From NCBI GenBank assembly GCA_020633975.1, contig JACKCR010000009.1, positions 62,001-126,000 of the forward strand: a DNA stretch of 64,000 nucleotides. Direction: 5' to 3'. The DNA is from Candidatus Eiseniibacteriota bacterium (GTDB lineage Bacteria > Eisenbacteria > RBG-16-71-46 > CAIMUX01). Shown here piece after piece: positions 59,547 through 64,000 of the stretch (position 1 is its first letter; each line of letters starts with the position of its first letter). The translations under genes and the position numbers were made by a program. The notes under the pieces are model-generated. The model did not search any database, was not told the DNA's origin, and saw only the letters and a list, made by a program, of their open reading frames with translations.

Positions 59547-60809
59547 GTGCAGGCCGATCAACCGACGATGGATCACGGAGTGGAGACGACACCACTCGAC
59601 ATCGCACGAATCCGCAGAGAGTTCCCGATCCTCCGCCGGAAGGTCCATGGCAAGCCCTTGGTCTACCTGGACAACGCGGCGACGACGCAGCGTCCGCACG
59701 ACGTCGTCGAAGGGATCGCTCGGTACTCCTTCCGCGACAACGCCAATGTGCACCGGGGCGTTCACGAGCTGAGCCAGACCGCAACGGCTCACTACGAAGG
59801 CGTCCGCGAGAAAGTCCGAGACTTCGTCGGGGCGGAGAAGACCGAGGAGATCGTCTACGTCCGCGGTACGACCGAAGCGATCAACCTCGTCGCGGCTTCT
59901 TACGGCGGCCGCCATCTCAACGAGGGTGACGAGGTCCTCGTAACGCAGCTCGAACATCACTCGAACATCGTCCCGTGGCAGCTCATCTGTGAGTCCCGCG
60001 GCGCGAAGCTCGTCGCCGCTCCGATCAACGACGACGGCGAAGTGATCCTGGACGAGTTCGAACGCCTCATCGGTCCCAAGACCAAGATCGTCGCCTTTTC
60101 GCACATCTCGAACGCTCTCGGAACGATCAATCCTGTCGAGCGGATGACGGAGATCGCGAAGTCACGCGGGGCAGTCGTCCTGGTGGACGGCGCGCAAGCC
60201 ACTGCGCATACGAAGGTCGACGTCCGAAAGATCGGTTGCGACTTCTATACCGTGTCCGCACACAAGATGTACGGACCAATGGGGATCGGAGCGCTCTACG
60301 GCCGGAAGGAACTCCTGGATGCGATGCCACCCTACCAGGGTGGCGGCGACATGATCCGGATGGTCTCCTTCGAGAAGACTCTCTACAGCAGCGTGCCTCA
60401 CAAGTTCGAGGCCGGCACCCCGAACGTCGAAGGCGTGGTCGGCCTCGGAAGTGCGATCGACTTCATCACTAGTCTCGGCCTCGATAGAATGGCGGAGCAC
60501 GAGCACGATCTACTCGCATACGCGACCGAGGTGATCGGTGGCCGCCCTGAGGTTCGGATCGTCGGGACTGCGCGCGAAAAGGCGAGCATCCTCTCGTTCC
60601 TCATCGACGGCGTGCATCCTCACGACATCGGGACGATCCTCGATGGCGAGGGGATCGCGATCCGGGCCGGACACCACTGCGCCCAGCCCGTGATGGACAG
60701 ATTCGGCGTGCCTGCAACGATCCGTGCGTCGTTTGCCGTCTACAACACGCGCGAAGAGGTCGACGCACTCGCACGCGGACTGGACAAAGTGATGGAGATT
60801 TTCGGATAG
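59547..60809 (+). CDS. sufS: Cysteine desulfurase SufS
   Basis: The 420-residue PLP enzyme takes sulfur from cysteine for cluster assembly. It has YLDNAATTQRPHDVV, VRGTTEAINLVAASYGG, EHHSNIVPWQL, the PLP lysine Lys240 in VSAHKMYGPMGIGALYG, and the sulfur-carrying Cys378 in IRAGHHCAQPVMDRFGV, the group II arrangement. The start is GTG at 59547 with GGTGAGG upstream. The sulfur acceptor is likely the neighbouring SufU, since no sufE is present. It is distinct from the CefD-like class V enzyme at 32460. Confidence 0.96.
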   Translation: MQADQPTMDHGVETTPLDIARIRREFPILRRKVHGKPLVYLDNAATTQRPHDVVEGIARYSFRDNANVHRGVHELSQTATAHYEGVREKVRDFVGAEKTEEIVYVRGTTEAINLVAASYGGRHLNEGDEVLVTQLEHHSNIVPWQLICESRGAKLVAAPINDDGEVILDEFERLIGPKTKIVAFSHISNALGTINPVERMTEIAKSRGAVVLVDGAQATAHTKVDVRKIGCDFYTVSAHKMYGPMGIGALYGRKELLDAMPPYQGGGDMIRMVSFEKTLYSSVPHKFEAGTPNVEGVVGLGSAIDFITSLGLDRMAEHEHDLLAYATEVIGGRPEVRIVGTAREKASILSFLIDGVHPHDIGTILDGEGIAIRAGHHCAQPVMDRFGVPATIRASFAVYNTREEVDALARGLDKVMEIFG

Positions 60810-60849
60810 TCCCCGTCCCGGTGGGCAAGAGGAGTGAGACTCAGAAGAC

Positions 60850-61299
60850 ATGTCCGAACTACGCGAGCTCTACCAGGAGCTGGTCCTGGACCACGGAAAG
60901 CACCCACGAAACTTCCATGGCATGGAAGACGCGGATCGCCAGTCCGTCGGCTACAACCCGCTCTGCGGCGACAAGCTCACGCTCTACCTCAAGCTCGAGG
61001 GAGACACGGTGAAGGACGTGAGCTTTCAGGGCGCTGGGTGTGCCATCTCCACGGCATCGGCCTCTCTGCTCACGGAGACTCTCAAGGGTCGGACCCGTGC
61101 GGAGGTCGATCAGGTCATCCGTGAGTTCATCCATATGCTCACCGAAGGATCGCCCGACGACGACGTCGAGCATCTCGGCAAGCTCGTGGTCTTCCAGGGT
61201 GTGCGCGAGTTCCCTGTGAGGGTCAAATGCGCCACTCTCGCCTGGCGCACCCTCGAGGCGGCTCTCCATGGTCAGGACGAACCGGTCACGACGGAGTAG
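60850..61299 (+). CDS. sufU: SufU-type sulfur-transfer/assembly protein
   Basis: The 149-residue IscU-fold protein has the SufU metal-site residues Cys39 and Asp41 in NPLCGDKLTL, Cys64 in FQGAGCAISTAS and Cys127 in VRVKCATLAW. The region between the second and third Cys has the longer insertion that distinguishes zinc-binding SufU from IscU (EGSPDDDVEHLGKLVVFQGVREFP). In characterised bacteria SufU accepts persulfide from SufS and passes it on. ATG at 60850, 40 bases after sufS; sufT starts 9 bases after the stop. Confidence 0.94.
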   Translation: MSELRELYQELVLDHGKHPRNFHGMEDADRQSVGYNPLCGDKLTLYLKLEGDTVKDVSFQGAGCAISTASASLLTETLKGRTRAEVDQVIREFIHMLTEGSPDDDVEHLGKLVVFQGVREFPVRVKCATLAWRTLEAALHGQDEPVTTE

Positions 61300-61308
61300 G
61301 GGAGCCTC

Positions 61309-61797
61309 ATGGATAGCGACAAGACCGAATCGGGAAACACCTCCCCGGACCGACACGGCCCTTTCGGCGTTCGGGAGGAATCCGTTCCCCCGAGCTCCCC
61401 GGCTGAGCCGGTCCGGTCGGCCCAGTCGGACGACCCAACGACGCCGAACTCGAACACGTCGTCTCCCGAAAGCTACGAACCCACCCGGGAGGACCTGGCT
61501 CTCCGCGAACGGATCGTTCAGGCGATGAAGACGGTCTACGACCCGGAAATCCCAGTGAACATCTATGACCTCGGCATGGTCTACGAGATCGAGGTTCAGG
61601 GAGCGTCCAAGGTTCTCGTCACCATGACCCTCACTTCGCCGGCCTGCCCTGTCGCCGGCACCCTTCCGGGTGAAGTCGAAGAGAAGGTCAACGAGGTCGA
61701 AGGAGTCCGGGAGGGAAAGGTCGAGCTGGTCTGGGATCCGCCGTGGACCCCGGATCGGATGAGCGAATCCGCCAAGCTCGAACTCGGGATGTTCTGA
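61309..61797 (+). CDS. sufT: SufT-like (DUF59/MIP18) Fe-S assembly protein
   Basis: The 162-residue protein has a DUF59 domain from about residue 65: LRERIVQAMKTVYDPEIPVNIYDLGMVYEIEV, VTMTLTSPACPVAGTLPGEVEEKV, with the conserved Asp-Pro-Glu and SPACP Cys motif, then VELVWDPPWTPDRMSESAKLELGMF. Domain members assist cluster maturation, often late in suf operons. Residues 1-60 are a disordered Ser/Pro/Asn-rich extension not found in typical SufT. Last gene of the operon. Confidence 0.93.
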   Translation: MDSDKTESGNTSPDRHGPFGVREESVPPSSPAEPVRSAQSDDPTTPNSNTSSPESYEPTREDLALRERIVQAMKTVYDPEIPVNIYDLGMVYEIEVQGASKVLVTMTLTSPACPVAGTLPGEVEEKVNEVEGVREGKVELVWDPPWTPDRMSESAKLELGMF

Positions 61798-62155
61798 CCT
61801 CGGCCCGCTTCCTTGCCCGGCCAATCGAGGTTAACTCATAGTAATCCAGTAGTTTACCACGTATCGCCCCCTCCCGAACCGTATCCCCGGGGCAACGGCC
61901 CGCCCGGGTGTCTCGCCAGCAACGGGTGCGGCCTCCGACCAGTCCAGACGGACGTCGGACTTGCGGGACGCTCGCCCGACCCGTCCGACCAACCGCTGGC
62001 CGAGTACCCGACACGTCTGCGCTCGAGTCGACTCAGTTCAGCCATATCCTGTCCCGGGACCCTCAAGTTCCCCAGCGGGCCTCCCGATAACCGAAAACGT
62101 GGGAACGATTTGCCCAGGGATCGCGGATGGGACCCAGGCTTAGGAGATGCGAACG
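61798..62155. other. Intergenic region between the suf operon and the HPt gene
   Basis: No gene was seen in 358 bases. An AT-rich patch at 61829-61860 has weak symmetry (GGTTAACT...AGTTTACC), possibly a terminator or promoter element. The downstream part carries the AGGAG for the HPt gene. Confidence 0.4.
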
Positions 62156-62530
62156 ATGAACGAGACCCCGATGAACGATAGTCGCTGTCCAATCGATCAC
62201 GAGCACCTGACCGACATGTCCGCCGGCGACACGGAGTTCGAGACGGAACTCATGCAGGAGTTCCTGCGCGTCACGCCTCCGCTGATCGAACAGGTGGAGA
62301 ACGCACTCGCGACAGGTGATCTCCCGACGGTAGAACGTGCGGCTCACACTCTGAAGGGCAGTTGTCGCTCACTCGGGGCACGCCCGATGTCCGATCCTTG
62401 CGAGACGTTGGAGAAGATGGCGCGGGCTGGAGAGACGACAGGCGCGAACGAGGTCGTCCAAAACATCCAGGCGTACTTCGATGTGCTTACCGATTACATC
62501 ACGAAGACTTGGGGCGTTCGCGCGGCGTAA
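62156..62530 (+). CDS. HPt (histidine phosphotransfer) domain protein
   Basis: The 124-residue single-domain protein has the phosphorylatable His64 in AAHTLKGSCRSLGARPMSDPCETLE, in the four-helix HPt arrangement (LMQEFLRVTPPLIEQVENALATGD before it). It should pass phosphate between receiver domains. The start at 62156 has AGGAG nine bases upstream; the ATG at 62147 is adjacent to AGGAG and too close. The receiver-GGDEF gene follows 78 bases later, so a phosphorelay between the two is probable. No histidine kinase is in view. Confidence 0.93.
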   Translation: MNETPMNDSRCPIDHEHLTDMSAGDTEFETELMQEFLRVTPPLIEQVENALATGDLPTVERAAHTLKGSCRSLGARPMSDPCETLEKMARAGETTGANEVVQNIQAYFDVLTDYITKTWGVRAA

Positions 62531-62608
62531 GGACGGGGATGACGTCAGAGCCCAGCGTCCCACCGAGGCCGATCCCCGTACGTCGTCCCTCATGACATCA
62601 GGAACACA

Positions 62609-63988
62609 ATGCGCGTCCTAATCGCAGAAGACGAGCCGACCGCGGCCCGACTCCTCACCCGTGAACTCGAGTCACAGGGGTATCGAGTATTCGTCGCGAG
62701 CAACGGACGTGAAGCGCTCGAACTCGCCGAACGCGAGAATCTGAGTCTCGTCCTCACGGACTGGATCATGCCTGAGATGGACGGGCTCGAGCTCTGCCGC
62801 GCATTGAGGGAACACCCAGACAAGTCCCGTTACCACTACGTCATCATGATCAGCTCGCGTTCCAGTCCCAAGGACCGAGAGAATGCGATGACGGCGCGAA
62901 TCGACGACTTCCTCGTGAAGCCCTACGACCAGGGCGAACTGCGGGCTCGGCTCGGTGTCGCGCGTCGCGTCCTCGAGATGCAGGAGCGGCTTCACAATCA
63001 GAACGTGAAGTTGGTCCGAAGCCAAGAAGAGCTACTCCAGGCGAACCTGCATTTGACGGAAGCCACGGAGATCGCCGAGTACGCGCGGAATCGGTCGCTT
63101 CAGCTGTTCGAGGAGCTTCCTGTTGCCGGCTTCACCTACGACACGAGCGGCTGCATCTTCGAATGGAACCGCCGTGCGGAGTCGGTCTTCGGGATCAACG
63201 CCCACGAGGTGATGGGACGTGAGGTCTGGGACGTACTCGGCGCCAAGCTCGTGGGGAAGCGTGAGCAGGGACAGATCCGCAGAGTGTTCGAAGGAGGCTC
63301 GTTCGAGGACTCACCGTGGTCCGATGGTTCGAACTTCTTCCTCGTGAGCAGTCACTGCATCAAGAACCGCGACGGGATCGTCGTTGGCGCGGTCAGCACC
63401 GCGGTCGACGTGACGCAACAGCGAAGAGCGGAACTGCTGATCGAGCGACAGAAGCAGGACTTGGTCGAGCTGAACGGAAAGCTCCAGGCCCTCGCCGTGA
63501 CGGACGGTCTCACCGGGATTCCGAACCACCGTGCGTTCCAGGAGCGTCTCCATGGACTGACTGAGCAGGCGAACGTCGGACTCGGGTTCTCCCTCGCCAT
63601 GGTCGACGTCGATCACTTCAAGCACTTCAATGACACCTACGGGCACCAAGCCGGGGACGAGGTGCTCAGGAAGACGGCAGAGTGCCTCATCGGGAACCTC
63701 CGTGGATCCGACTTCGTCGCAAGGTACGGCGGCGAGGAGTTCGCCATCCTCTTCCGCGGAGTCGACGAGGAGAGTGCCGTCCAGCTCTGCGATCGACTGC
63801 GCGCACGCATCGAATCGATCGAGACCCCCTACAGCAAGATCACCGCTAGCTTCGGAGTCGCGACTTGGGGAACCGCCGCGACGGACGCCGAGGACTTGAT
63901 CGTGGCGGCAGATCAAGCGATGTACCTCGCGAAGCGAGAGGGGCGCAACCGAGTCTGCTTCCACTCCCAGCTCCAGAAGGCCGCCTAG
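62609..63988 (+). CDS. Response regulator diguanylate cyclase (REC-PAS-GGDEF)
   Basis: The 459-residue protein makes cyclic di-GMP under phosphorylation control. REC domain: RVLIAEDEPTAARLL with acidic pocket Glu7/Asp8, phospho-Asp51 in LVLTDWIMPEM, and Lys in DFLVKPYDQGEL. PAS domain from about 165: LFEELPVAGFTYDTSGCIFEWNRRAESVFGINAHEVMG. A coiled segment (RRAELLIERQKQDLVELNGKLQALAVTDGLTGIPNHRAF) links to the GGDEF domain with active site GGEEF in VARYGGEEFAIL and, five residues before it, an RGSD inhibitory I-site. Both active and feedback sites look intact. The HPt gene upstream is the likely phosphate donor. Confidence 0.95.
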   Translation: MRVLIAEDEPTAARLLTRELESQGYRVFVASNGREALELAERENLSLVLTDWIMPEMDGLELCRALREHPDKSRYHYVIMISSRSSPKDRENAMTARIDDFLVKPYDQGELRARLGVARRVLEMQERLHNQNVKLVRSQEELLQANLHLTEATEIAEYARNRSLQLFEELPVAGFTYDTSGCIFEWNRRAESVFGINAHEVMGREVWDVLGAKLVGKREQGQIRRVFEGGSFEDSPWSDGSNFFLVSSHCIKNRDGIVVGAVSTAVDVTQQRRAELLIERQKQDLVELNGKLQALAVTDGLTGIPNHRAFQERLHGLTEQANVGLGFSLAMVDVDHFKHFNDTYGHQAGDEVLRKTAECLIGNLRGSDFVARYGGEEFAILFRGVDEESAVQLCDRLRARIESIETPYSKITASFGVATWGTAATDAEDLIVAADQAMYLAKREGRNRVCFHSQLQKAA

Positions 63989-64000
63989 CGCGTCGGGCGC

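Overview
The window reads as ordinary chromosome of a GC-rich, diderm, aerobic bacterium. It has outer-membrane proteins, lipoproteins, Sec and Tat signal peptides, and several secreted proteins ending in the same FlgD-like/type IX-like C-terminal module (matrixin, DUF4397 protein, DUF1501 protein and the protein at 48643). That module together with CRTAC1, DUF1800/DUF1501 and lamin-tail proteins suggests the FCB supergroup or a related candidate phylum (Eisenbacteria/Krumholzibacteria-like). This placement is an inference; no rRNA or phylogenetic marker was compared. No tRNA, rRNA, CRISPR array, phage or intact insertion sequence was seen.

Layout. 1-1.5 kb: a DUF4331 protein cut by the window edge and an exported beta-carbonic anhydrase, with a structured intergenic region. 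2.3-7.9 kb: PrsW-like membrane protease, AMP nucleosidase and a large secreted M16 peptidase. 8-17.1 kb: a secreted matrixin operon facing a sigma-54 activator with a TPR sensor domain, followed by a lamin-tail protein and a secreted esterase. 17.2-25.2 kb: a seven-gene, mostly translationally coupled membrane-lipid modification operon (desaturase, FAD oxidoreductase, DUF1365, two cyclopropane-synthase-type methyltransferases, DUF1295, MFS/GPH transporter). 25.3-34.6 kb, minus strand: CRTAC1 and DUF4397 surface proteins, an SRPBCC protein overlapping a photolyase, a class V aminotransferase and a MerR regulator. 35.3-37.2 kb: a TMTC-like membrane protein with TPRs.

37.3-46.1 kb is the most interesting block. 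A GbsR/MarR regulator sits behind a perfect 24-bp palindrome and is followed by an SDR, a KASIII-like enzyme lacking two of three catalytic residues, a sodium:solute symporter, an acyl-CoA ligase, a lipoprotein, an outer-membrane barrel and a lipoprotein alpha/beta hydrolase. Read from the outside in, this resembles a complete hydrolyse-import-activate-oxidise system for an acyl ester or hydroxyacid polymer. The substrate is unknown.

46.2-50.6 kb: metK, an exported glutathione peroxidase, a secreted protein and a DUF3667 protein. 50.9-54.3 kb: a DUF1800/DUF1501 pair. 54.6-61.8 kb: OsmC facing an Rrf2-sufBCDSU-sufT iron-sulfur cluster operon. 62.2-64 kb: an HPt protein and a REC-PAS-GGDEF diguanylate cyclase.

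Several enzymes carry Gly/Ala/Ser-rich loop insertions, and one of these is plainly a 21-bp tandem repeat. This looks like a genome-wide habit. Many translation starts were moved inward from the longest frame on the basis of Shine-Dalgarno spacing and signal-peptide position.
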